Source: Bugula neritina
Taxonomy: Eukaryota > Bryozoa > Gymnolaemata > Cheilostomatida > Bugulidae
Direction of reading: 5' to 3'
Length of the DNA stretch: 64,000 nucleotides
Assembly: GCA_964035545.1 (NCBI GenBank)
Contig: OZ037772.1
Location: forward strand, 13,174,818-13,238,817
Of this stretch, positions 26,147 through 41,600 are shown piece by piece (position 1 is the stretch's first letter; the number at the start of each line of letters is the position of its first letter). The notes below the pieces were generated by a model. That model was not told where the DNA came from. It saw only the letters and a list, made by a program, of their open reading frames with translations, and searched no databases. The position numbers were made by a program, and so were the translations under genes.

Positions 26147-28023
26147 ATGGCAGCCACCAACTCTCATATACTGCTTTCTCTTTCCACATATCGGTGAGAA
26201 TACTATGATATATCGGTGAGAATACTACGATATATCGGTGAGAATACTACGATATATCGGTGAGAATACTACGATATATCAGTGAGAATACTATGATATA
26301 TCGGTGAGAATACTACGATATATTGGTGAGAATACTACGATATATCAGTAAGAATACTATGATATATCGGTGAGAATACTGTGATATATTGGTGAGAATG
26401 TGATACAGTACATAGGTTGTGTAGAGTGTGATGAATACATACTGTAGTCGAATATATTCCCTTTATATTATACGAGTAGTATAACCTTTTATACATACGT
26501 ACTATATAATATATTCCTTATATTATATTCCTTATAATATATTCCTTATAATATATTCCTTATAATATATTCCTTATAATATATTCCTTATAATATATTC
26601 CTTATAATATATTCCTTATAATATATTCCTTATAATATTATATTCCTTATAATATATTCCTTATAATATATTCCTTATAATATATTCCTTATAATATATT
26701 CCTTATAATATATTCCTTATAATATATTCCTTATAATATATTCCTTATAATATATTCCTTATAATATATTCCTTATAATATATTCCTTATAATATATTCC
26801 TTATAATATATTCATTATAATATATTCCTTATAATATATTCCTTATAATATATTCCTTATAATATATTCTACATAACGCAGACTTCACGAATCATTTGCC
26901 ACCATCAGAAGTGAGTATTTCGAGGACTTTAATAAAATGTTGTTGAGTCGAGCTGCTTCCACAGGCATTGAGATAAATTCCAAGCTGAGTCACAAGATAA
27001 ATGACTTCAGTGAGTTGTCTTCTCTCTCTTATTATCTTAAATTAGAAAACATTTCAAATCTATCAAGAGACAGTTGAAGCAATCATGATATAAATATATA
27101 CTACTAGAATATTACAACTGTATAGTTGGCTAATAACATATTATACTATAGCACACACAGTTCATATAACTACTATATAGCAGTTATATGCAACTAGTAG
27201 AATATGCTATGCATGGTTAGTTCACAGTAACATACTGAGAGTATGGAGGGTGATGATAAGCAACTGGACGGCCGCAGGTGATGACATCATATCTCTCCCG
27301 TCTGAGCAGGCAAGGAATATGCTGACAATGTACCTGAGTCAGATAATGGAGAGTAGCTGTCTGCGTACAGAGGACTGGCAGGGCCTGTTTATAGTAAGTA
27401 CACCGTGTATAGTAAGTATGTTATAGTGTGTATAGTAAGTACACAGTGTATAGTAAGTATGTTATAGTGTGTATAGTAAGTACACAGTGTATAGTAAGTA
27501 TGTTATAGTGTGTATAGTAAGTACACAGTGTATAGTAAGTACACCGTGTATAGTAAGTATACTGTGTATAGTAAGTACACCGTGTATAGTAAGTATACAG
27601 TGTATAGTAAGTATGTTATAGTGTGTATAATAAGTATGTTATAGTGTGTACAGTAAGTACAAAGTGTACAGTAAGTACAAAGTGTATAGTAAGTACACAG
27701 AGTGTACTATTTATAGGCCTTAGAAGTGACCGTGGAAATCATCATCAGAGCAGTGCAGCTGGGGAACCTAAAGAGAGCAGTTGAAATGATGGAGTGGTAT
27801 TCTACCGTCCCCCAAATGCTGATAGATAAGCCAGGGGGCTGGGTGGGTACAGTGAGACTCACTAATATGCAGTATTATCAATATTTTGTCAATTAACTTC
27901 TTATAAATAAACACTACTTTAATTTTTGTGCTGCAGGAGAACATAATGGTAAAACTGCAATCTGATTATGTCAAGAACTATTCTGGTAATCCTCAAGACT
28001 GGGAACTACACAAAACTGTGTAA
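26147..28023 (+). CDS. Bcl-2 family protein 2 (BH3-BH1-BH2, 167 aa)
   Basis: Five exons join in frame: 26147-26193, 26882-27009, 27278-27393, 27717-27842, 27937-28023. The start ATG is supported by an in-frame TAG two codons upstream. A BH3-like helix (SKLSHKINDFSDDI) fits LxxxIxD; BH1 reads TEDWQGLFIALEVTVEII; BH2 reads LIDKPGGWENIMVKLQ with the intron directly after GGW, phase 0, as is typical of Bcl-2 genes and as in the relative at 5446-8545. An intron also splits BH1 at the matching place in both genes, so they are likely paralogues. No C-terminal hydrophobic anchor follows; the protein ends in DWELHKTV. Family role: regulation of mitochondrial permeability and cell death. The BH3/BH1 pattern recalls BAX/BAK slightly more than BCL2, but the subclass is not safe to assign. 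Confidence 0.85.
26185..26398 (+). repeat. 21-bp array repeating the exon 1 donor junction
   Basis: About ten copies of atatatcggtgagaatacta. The unit includes the last exonic bases (atatcg) and the donor gtgaga, so the array is a repeat of the junction itself. Confidence 0.95.
26512..26868. repeat. 14-bp intronic array
   Basis: About 25 copies of attccttataatat, almost perfect, in intron 1 of Bcl-2-like gene 2, ending shortly before the acceptor aacgcag. Confidence 0.95.
27388..27710 (+). repeat. Intronic array repeating the exon 3 donor
   Basis: Units gtgtatagtaagtacaca and gtgtatagtaagtatgttat plus a mix irregularly. The exon ends TTTATA and the donor is gtaagta; each unit repeats tatagtaagta, so some 16 decoy donors follow the real one. 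Confidence 0.95.
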
Positions 28024-28088
28024 GGGGGCTGTATAACACCCGACCCTTCTTGTAGACTGTTTGCTGCATTCATGGTTACTACTACAGT

Positions 28089-28094
28089 AATAAA
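28089..28094 (+). terminator. Poly(A) signal of Bcl-2-like gene 2
   Basis: AATAAA 66 bases past the stop codon. Confidence 0.6.
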
Positions 28095-28507
28095 TACAAA
28101 CAATTCAGCAGCTGACTTGTGTAGTTTTTTCTCTTCTAAATTATATAAAAGTAGGACTAACAACATACTAATAGGCATAAATATATAGAGCAAGGAGCAC
28201 TTAATTATGTTGAGAAGATAACTCCAACTTACTGTTGCTGCAGCATAAATATACTGATAGCATTATACTCTATACAATATAGTACTATAGACTATACAAT
28301 ATAGTACTATAGTCTATTCACAGATACAGATGACTAAAACCACTCTGTCATAGTTTATCAAATACTCTATATATTGATACTGACTAATATCACCACATAT
28401 ACATAATATTATTTACACAATACAACAAATAACTAATAATAAGTAACAAGTAAATGAACTCAACAGCCTAGACCAAACAGTACACTCAGTCAACAGTTAC
28501 ATGTGAT

Positions 28508-28900
28508 GACGTAGTGCAGAGTACTAACTGGTAGTGCAGAGTACTAGCTGGTAGTGCAGAGTACTAGCTGGTAGTGCAGAGTACTAGCTGGTAGTGCAGA
28601 GTACTAGCTGGTAGTGCGGAGTACTAACTGGTGGTCCAGAGTGCTAGCTGGTAGTGCAGAGTACTAACTGGTAGTGCGGAGTACTAGCTGGTAGTGCAGA
28701 GTACTAGCTGGTAGTGCAGAGTACTGGCTGGTAGTGCAGAGTACTAGCTGGTAGTGCAGAGTACTAGCTGGTAGTGCGGAGTACTAGCTGGTAGTGCAGA
28801 GTACTAGCTGGTAGTGCAGAGTATTAACTGGTAGTGCAGAGTACTAGCTGGTAGTGCAGAGTACTAGCTGGTAGTGCAGAGTACTAGCTGGTAGTGCAGA
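28508..28900 (-). repeat. 20-bp array at the 3' end of the D8C gene
   Basis: About 19 copies of gtactagctggtagtgcaga. On the minus strand the D8C gene runs into the array: its last codons CTGCACTACCAGC and the stop TAG lie within the first unit, and the remainder would be 3' UTR. Confidence 0.95.
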
Positions 28901-30137
28901 CAGCCGAGGCACATGACTTCCTCTTAGGAGATTCTACGAACTGGTAAACGACATCAAACTCCGCCTCCTCGGAGCACCGAACCACCCGCAGACGGCGAAT
29001 GTTGTCGGTGCAGGTGAAGTACCCAGCTTCATACGCGTTCACCTCTGACACTTCCCCGACTCTCTCTGGCAACTTGCCATCACTCCAGATCGGCCACTTT
29101 GTTCCACAACTAAACATTTTTGGGCAGAAGTTTAGAATTCTCTGTCCTGCATTGCCAGTAATCCTAAACCACTGAATATCTGGTCGAATGTCGCAGGCAT
29201 AGCCGTACCAAGAGAGAGCGCCCCCTGGCTTGAGGGTCCTGTTGTTAGTGTACTCTCTCCACGTCTCTGTCAGGTTTGTAGCTCTCAAGCACTGCTCTGG
29301 CACTCTCTCTACTCTCTTCTTAAGTATAGGCGAGAGTGTAGTAGGTGTATGTAAAGTAGGTGTATGTATAATAGGTGTATGTAAAGTAGGTGTAGGTGTG
29401 GTAGATATATTCATAGTAGGTGTGGTAGATATATTCATAGTAGGTGTAGGTGTGGTAGATATATTCATAGTAGGTGTAGGTGTGGTAGATATATTCATAG
29501 TAGGTGTAGGTGTGGTAGATATATTCATAGTAGGTGTAGGTGTGGTAGATATATTCATAGTAGGTGTAGGTGTGGTAGATATATTCATAGTAGGTTTAGG
29601 TGTGGTAGATATATTCATAGTAGGTGTAGGTGTGGTAGATATATTCATAGTAGGTGTAGGTGTGGTAGATATATTCATAGTAGGTGTAGGTATAGTAGAT
29701 GTAGGTGTACTGTACGTAACTGAATCTGTTGCAGAGCTGAGATATTTGGATGGAGACTTATAGGAATCACTGTCGGGAGCAGACGTGGTCAGCGCTGAAG
29801 GAATGTTAGGAGTTATCTTTCCCTCCTCCTTCATACGTCTGCATGAGAGGAGCCGACTGTAAAGTTGCAAGTAAACCAACATGTCTGCCTCCATTAACTT
29901 CCCGTGTTGTTTAGCAGATAACATCCGGGTACTGCGTGTAAGAGTACTGCGTGTAAGACGACGTGGAGATCCGACATAGACAGGACATTCCTCCGCAAGT
30001 AATTCACTCATCACTGCAATTCTCACTCTGTTGATACTCTCTTCATTAACTATGATGTCTCTATCAGAGAGGGGTTGCCTAGCAGCAGTCACCATAGCGA
30101 GAGATATAGAGAGATGTAGGAGAGGCGCCCACTTCAT
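28884..30137 (-). CDS. Secreted D8C-domain protein with mucin-like repeat
   Basis: Single-exon ORF of 417 residues. Residues 1-18 (MKWAPLLHLSISLAMVTA) are a signal peptide. A charged region to about 110 is followed by Ser/Thr/Pro-rich sequence with about nine copies of a 12-residue repeat TPTPTMNISTTP, whose NIS sites and Thr/Pro would suit heavy glycosylation. The C-terminal 130 residues match the D8C domain of uromodulin, GP2 and OIT3: YGYACDIRPDIQWFRITG, then AGQRILNFC, SCGTKWPIWSDGKLPERVGEV, and six plus two cysteines. Human uromodulin has YACDTDLRGWYRFVG and APMWLNGTHP at these places. No ZP domain or membrane anchor follows, so the product is probably secreted, perhaps a mucus or matrix component. 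The gene sits between Bcl-2-like gene 2 (convergent) and WDR5 (same strand). Confidence 0.85.
   Translation of the reverse strand: MKWAPLLHLSISLAMVTAARQPLSDRDIIVNEESINRVRIAVMSELLAEECPVYVGSPRRLTRSTLTRSTRMLSAKQHGKLMEADMLVYLQLYSRLLSCRRMKEEGKITPNIPSALTTSAPDSDSYKSPSKYLSSATDSVTYSTPTSTIPTPTMNISTTPTPTMNISTTPTPTMNISTTPKPTMNISTTPTPTMNISTTPTPTMNISTTPTPTMNISTTPTPTMNISTTPTPTMNISTTPTMNISTTPTPTLHTPIIHTPTLHTPTTLSPILKKRVERVPEQCLRATNLTETWREYTNNRTLKPGGALSWYGYACDIRPDIQWFRITGNAGQRILNFCPKMFSCGTKWPIWSDGKLPERVGEVSEVNAYEAGYFTCTDNIRRLRVVRCSEEAEFDVVYQFVESPKRKSCASAVCTTS
29390..29700 (-). repeat. 36-bp coding minisatellite of the D8C protein
   Basis: About nine copies of a 36-bp unit (gtaggtgtaggtgtggtaga then tatattcatagtaggt on plus, shifted). 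One copy lacks the PT pair and one has TPKP. It encodes the mucin-like TPTPTMNISTTP repeat, and its plus strand is also open. Confidence 0.95.
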
Positions 30138-30484
30138 GTTATACTATCAGAACTATCCACACAACTGCTAGACACCTCACAAACTTACTAACTGTACATT
30201 GCAATATTCTACCCGCAACATTCCCTACACTGAGGTGAAAGGTCAGCTCTAACAGCTGCCTAATATTACTGCAGCTAATAGGGTACAGACAAGATGAGTA
30301 ATGTACAATACAAGACTGGTTGCTCTGTTGGTTAGAAATAAACTTGTATTGTACAATATTTACAAGTACAGATGAAAACTCTACACTACTACAAGCTATC
30401 TGTACACATAGCCTCAAATCATCATAATTATATAAAACACAGTTAGACTGAGAAACCTAAAGCATTCAGAGGATGGTGTTGTTG

Positions 30485-30602
30485 ATGAGGGGAGGAGCTT
30501 CAGCTAGGAGGGAGGAGCTTCAGCTAGGAGGGAGGAGCTTCAGCTAGGAGGGAGGAGCTTCAGCTAGAGGGGAGGAGCTTCAGCTAGAGGGGAGGAGCTT
30601 GC
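30485..30602. repeat. 20-bp array downstream of WDR5
   Basis: Six copies of gaggggaggagcttcagcta or the gagggag variant, between WDR5 and the D8C gene. A 55-bp repeat (gtggacagactagatgtgga then gacagaggag) follows at 30650-30745. Confidence 0.9.
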
Positions 30603-30753
30603 TATTTAGCAGAGGGTGTGGCTAGCATTGAATTGCTACCATAAAAAAGGAGTGGACAGACTAGATGTGGAGACAGAGGAGAGAGGGAAGGGGTGGATAG
30701 ACTAGATGTGGAGACAGGGGAGTGAGGGAAGGGGTGGACAGACTAGGGGGGCT

Positions 30754-35406
<4,653 letters not shown>

Positions 35407-35541
35407 AGCAATGCGAGTGGGGAGGGAGTTATGAATCGTCTTAGTATTGTTGGGGAATTCTTTATTCTGTCAACAGGAAAACAGGACGAACCAACCACTG
35501 CCTTATCAACACTTTTTGTCCCCTGCAAGCATATCACAGGA

Positions 35542-36372
35542 AAGGTAAGTATATTACAAGATATGAAAGTATATTAGAACAGAATTAAGCACGTTATAGC
35601 ATACGTAAGTATATTAGAACAAGGTAAGTATATAGCAAGAAAGGTAAGTATATTACAAGAGAGGTGAGTATATTACAAGAGAGGTAAGTATATTACAAGA
35701 GAGGTGAATATATAGGAAGAAAGGTAAGTATATTACAAGAGAGGTAAGTATATTACAAGAGAGGTGAGTATATAGGAAGAAAGGTAAGTATATAGCAAGA
35801 AAGGTAAGTATATTACAAGAGAGGTGAGTATATAGGAAGAAAGGTAAGTATATTACAAGAGAGGTAAGTATATTACAAGAGAGGTGAGTATATAGGAAGA
35901 AAGGTAAGTATATTACAAGAGAGGTAAGTATATTACAAGAGAGGTGAGTATATAGGAAGAAAGGTAAGTATATTACAAGAGAGGTAAGTATATTACAAGA
36001 GAGGTGAGTATATAGGAAGAAAAGTAAGTATATTACAAGAGAGGTGAGTATATAGGAAGAAAGGTAAGTATATTACAAGAGAGGTAAGTATATTACAAGA
36101 GAGGTAAGTATATAGCAAGAAAGGTAAGTATATTACAAGAGAGGTAAGTATATTACAAGAGAGGTAAGTATATTACAAGAGAGGTAAGTATATAGCAAGA
36201 AAGGTAAGTATATTACAAGAGAGGTAAGTATATTACAAGAGAGGTGAGTATATAGGAAGAAAAGTAAGTATATTACAGGAGAGGTAAGTATATTACAAGA
36301 GAGGTAAGTATATTACAAGAGAGGTGAGTATATAGGAAGAAAGGTATGTATATTACAAGAGAGGTAAGTATT
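35542..36372 (+). repeat. 20-bp donor-like array between WDR5 and the BET gene
   Basis: About 41 copies of aggtaagtatattacaagag with gaggtgagtatataggaaga variants recurring about every three units. Each unit is a perfect AG/GTAAGTAT donor on plus. It begins after 'cacaggaaag', so it could be the first intron of an unrecognised plus-strand transcript starting near the WDR5 promoter. Confidence 0.95.
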
Positions 36373-36374
36373 TA

Positions 36375-38540
36375 GTTAAATTGAAATATAAAAAAATAAC
36401 AAACAGAAAAACATGATCCTAACGCCAGGAATAACTACAGTCACATCAAATTACTTGAGTTCAGTCGGTATAAACTAAGATAGTAGTGTTATGACAACTA
36501 GTAGTACTATTACCACAAATACTAATGGTAGGACTAAGTCTAGTTACTATGTAAACAGTGAAACATTAAAATTTATTAGTATTACTATTACATTTATTAT
36601 TAGTATTATTAATAAGTAACTAAATTACTGTAAGTGTAATAAAGATTATAGCAATAGTATTAGTAATACCATTACATCTAGGTTTGCTATTAGTTATAAA
36701 TATATTAGTATTTAGTATCAATATTAATATTCATATTGATATTGATAATCATAATGTCAATTATGATATCAAATTTCATCTAAATTGTATTTGTTAAAAT
36801 GTTATACCAATACTTATAGCATATGAGTTATAGTCGTTAATTTCGAATTCAATATCATGACATTTTACTTTGATAATGATATTTAATAAAAACTAAAAGG
36901 TATAAATAGAGAAATTGTTAAAAGTTATAATGCTGAACATAATTATAAGAATTAGAATAAAAATATAATTATCACACGGAATTTTTACTTATAAAACTAA
37001 ATTTATTTTCAAATTAAATTATAAATGTTAGAAGTACTAGGTCTAGTAAAAATTAATATAAAACATTACTTGTACTACTACAACCACTATTATATTTCGT
37101 TTTAGTAGAGTAGTGTAGACGTACCCCTAGTACTAGTAGTAGTAGCATGAACAGTAACATATCTAGTAGTACTAGGAGTGAAGTACTAGTAGGACTAGTT
37201 ATGCGAATAGTACTGCTAGTCACAGAGAGTACTACTACTAGTAGTAGTAGTGGTACCAACAGTACTACTAGTACTGGTACTACTACTCCATACGGAGGGG
37301 GGGAGATAGCCATAGTCATAGTGGCTGATTTCTAAGCCTAGATACTGGTAGATCCGAGGGTCCCACAATAACTATTAGTATTAGTCTCTCCTAGAGGTCT
37401 TGGAACTTAACCCAATCAAGATCAAGTACTGTAGTACTAGTAGTAGTACTACTACTACTAGTAGCAGTAGACCTTCGCAGTATCAGCATGAGTATCCCTA
37501 TCAGTATCAGCTATCACCTATCAGACTCAGTTATCAGTATTATTAATACTATGACTATCACTATGAGTATAACTATAACTCTGTGACTGTAAGTGTAAGT
37601 AAATGTGATACTAATAGTAATAGTGTAATACTAATACCCAAATAGTAATAGTAATACTTATAGAGTTATACTAATTGTAATACTAATACTAATACTAATA
37701 GTAATACTAATAGTATAACTAATTAATAATATTATAATTATTAACTATAACTATAAGTATTACTATCAGTATTACTATAACAAGTATAAGGTTAAGTACA
37801 ACTATAAGTATAAGTATAACTGTAAGTGTATAACTATAAGCATAATGATGAGTTAATGTTATAAGTATAACTATAACTATAAGTATAAGTATAAGTTATT
37901 AAATTTAATATTTATATTAACTTCAACAGTTTAACTTTAAGTATAGGAAAAAGTATTGAATTAAAATCAACGCAAACATTCAGCCACTAGGCGATACTTG
38001 TGGTTTTGTAATATGAAACAATACAACCTATTTTAGTGCAATTTAATTACTGCTTGTTAACTCCTAACGACTACGAGAATGGCCATGAATGACTATGACG
38101 ATAAAAAGTCAAATGCACTCAGTTTGATCAATTCATTTGGCAAGCTCAAACGCATGTTTCCGGTTGTTTAACCATAATTTATTTCAAATTGTAATTAAAT
38201 AAATTTTGTTTTTAAATTGTGTTTGTGTAAAATTTTTTATTAATAAAAATATTTGATTGAAAAATCTGTTTATTGTCGGCTAGGGTCAGGTGACGAGAAC
38301 TTTATCCAATAGGCGCACGGAAGCCATTATTATTCGACGTCCATATTTCATTTTGCTCTCAGACTCGTACCTCGCAAGTTGAATAATTGAGGTACTTATA
38401 TATTACCTAATTTCACAGAAAGGTCCATAAATTGATGCATTGCTAGGACGGATATTTGAAATCACACAAATAAATGTTTATAACTCCCAAATCTTTCCAA
38501 TAAAGTCATATAAAACTATTAAATGTTTTTGCTGGTGTCA
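36375..38540. other. AT-rich intergenic DNA without a recognised gene
   Basis: Permuted actatg/agtatg words and actagt/tactac runs (37075-37280, 37425-37475) dominate. The small ORFs at 37053-37335 are translations of these runs. Confidence 0.6.
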
Positions 38541-38554
38541 TGTGATAGGTTTCA

Positions 38555-38595
38555 GCCAATAAGAAGCCGAGATCGCCACCGGGTTCATATATAAA
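38555..38595 (+). promoter_or_regulatory. Core promoter of the BET gene (CCAAT and TATA boxes)
   Basis: A CCAAT box at 38556-38560 and TATATAAA at 38588-38595 lie 112 and 77 bases before the proposed ATG. Another ATCCAATAGG is at about 38305. The spacing predicts initiation near 38620. A non-coding 5' exon elsewhere cannot be excluded. Confidence 0.5.
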
Positions 38596-38671
38596 GAAGT
38601 GACCCGTCATCTTGTAAGTATTCACTGCGAAGAGCTTATGGAGGACGTCGGAATATTATCCTATTCGTGAC

Positions 38672-41600
38672 ATGGCTACTGTGGATCATCAATCCCTGGA
38701 ACCATCGTCATCTACTCACCAGCCACCAATCTCTGGGTATAAAATACAATTAGTGGCAGCTAATGTTCTTTTGTAGAAAAATCTTCAAGTTCTAAAACAT
38801 CGCCTACTTATCACTGTTGTCTCCGCCATTGTTTGAAAGGTGGCGCGCAAATATTGGCTAGCGGCAGTCTCCCATTTGGCTAGGATTAAATAGCTTCCTT
38901 GGTTATCAAGTTGTACGACTTGAAGAGCAAATCAGTTTGGTTTTTGACTTGTCCATACTTCCCCAGCAGTTTTTAAACTCGACAACTCATGGTTTGGTAG
39001 GGAAATCAGTATGAGTATGACTGAGTATGAGGAAGATCAAAAATAATAATTTAATATTCATTTTGATTTTCCAGTTCACTTCTACTTATAGGTCTTCAAA
39101 TTGGTAATCGCTGTAATCCTGACAATATAAAATTGAAAAATAAATGTCTGACAGTGATAGTGAGTCTAGTGCAGTGATACCGATGCCCTTCATAATCATT
39201 TAGTTTTTCACTTTTTGACCTTGCAGTTGCCGTTGATGTTATTCGTATTGAATTTGACATTTCCCCCGTGATTGTGGCGGCAATCAACATATTCATTGGT
39301 GTTCATAATAATATTACAATTATTATTCGTAGTGAGTTTGATAATCATTGTGATAATTTACTTTCAGGGTCGTAATTACACGATTATGAGCATCAGAAAA
39401 TTCGGTACCCATCACTGTAGGCGTGTCACCACTCTGTTAGTATGAATATGAGTATGACTACTGAATTATTTTGCCAGTTGAAGTAGTACTAGAACTTCAA
39501 CTAGTAGTACTACTACAACCGACGTCAAACTCAATTGTATGCCTAAACTAAAACACCAACAGTAAATATTCCATAACCTGAGACACGTTACTAATGGCAA
39601 TGATCTTTCTACCCTTAATTTTAGTACATTTGCCTTTGGTGGTGATACATGCAGTTTTAGTTGTTAGACTTGACACTTGTACTAGTTGTTATTAATTTGA
39701 ATTTATTCACTAGTATGGTAATACTAGCAATGGTCATTGACCTGCCAATCTGAAAGAGGTCACTCTCTTCCTCCAATCAAATTCGTGACTAATGCTAACA
39801 GCTGATTATATCATTAAGATTGAGTAGAAGGTGCTGCCAAGTTACTCACTCTGCATTGTAACTTGTGTAAACTAACTGTTCATTTACAGGTCTGATGATA
39901 GAACATCTCTTCCTCCATTACAGACCGCCCGAATGGTAAGTCTCTGCTGCTTCTATTCTGTACTTTACACTGAAATACTCTCCGTATTAGTATACTTCAT
40001 TTACTCTCTCAGTCTAAAGAATTCTCTCTGCGTTGTAGACAGCCCCTGACGACTCCACTCCACTCTCCCCAACCCCAATAGGCAACCCCCCTCCCCCACC
40101 ATTCAGTGGCCGCAATGGCAAAGTCACCAACCAGCTGCAGTACCTCCAGAAGGTCGTACTCAAGGCCATCTGGAAACATCACTTTGCCTGGCCGTTCCAT
40201 GTGCCAGTTGACTCGGTGAAACTGAACCTTCCGGTAAGTGTAGCTCTCTACATCACATATACGTATATTATATGTTATATTATATTATATGTTATATTAT
40301 ACACTTGCTATACCAAACTTACTATACTATACTATACCTACTATACTATATATATATAGTATACTATATACTATACTGTATATACTATACTATATACTAT
40401 ACTGTATATACTCTCAGGACTACTACAAGATAATCAAGCAGCCCATGGATCTGGGGACCATCAAGAAGAGACTGGAGAAGAACTACTACTTCTCCGCTAA
40501 GGAGTGTATTGCTGACTTCAACCAGATGTTCACCAACACCTACGTGTATAACAGCTCCGGGGAGGATATCGTGCTCATGGCTCAGGCCCTCGAGAAGGTG
40601 CGGCTGTACCCTCTGCTATCCACCCCCTCTACTATCCACCCCCTCTACTATCCACCCCCTCTACTATCCACCCCCTCTATACTCTCACCCCTCTGCTATC
40701 CACCCCCTCTCTATGTCTCAGATGCGTAGAGTAAAGCACAATACAATCCACACTTTGACTCTCTTGTAGATATTCCTAACCAAAGTGGCTCAGATGCCCA
40801 GCGAAGAGTATGATATTATCCCGGGGGCAAAAGGTACAAAGAAGGCAGCAAAGCCGCGCGACTTCGGACCTCCACCTGCTCTGCGGCAGCATCAGCAGCC
40901 TGGTGAGTGTCTTACTACACCCCTAGCTGTACTCTGTACATCTCTTACTACACTCCTAGCTGTACTCTGTACATCTCTTACTACACTCCTAGCTGTACTC
41001 TGTACATCTCTTACTACACTCCTAGCTGTACTCTGTACATCTCTTACTACACTCCTAGCTGTACTCTGTACATCTCTTACTACACTCCTAGCTGTACTCT
41101 GTACATCTCTTACTACACTCCTAGTTATACTCTGTACATCTCTTACTACACCCCTAGCTGTACTCTGTACATCTCTTACTACACTCCTAGCTGTACTCTG
41201 TACATATCTTACTACACTCCTAGCTGTACTGTATACTATATATGCTGTCTTGCAGAATCGACAGCATCTAGTCCCCCGGCAGCAACAGTGGCTACGCTCC
41301 CAGTAGGGGGAGTGTCTGCACCTGTTGCAGCAACCCCCACTACTCACTACAGCACATCCACCCCTGGCGGTCCCCTCCTTCCCTCAAAGACAAAAAAGGG
41401 AGTGAAACGGAAAGCTGACACAACAACCCCTGGCTCAGGGGGACTTAAATCCGATCCTGATTTTGCTACAGACGACAGCGCCGTAACTCCTTCAGCTGCC
41501 AAACTTTCCAACAGGTGAGTCCACCTCTACTCTCTCTGTATACTCTACTCTGTATACTCTACTCTGTATACTCTACTCTGTATACTCTACTCTGTATACT

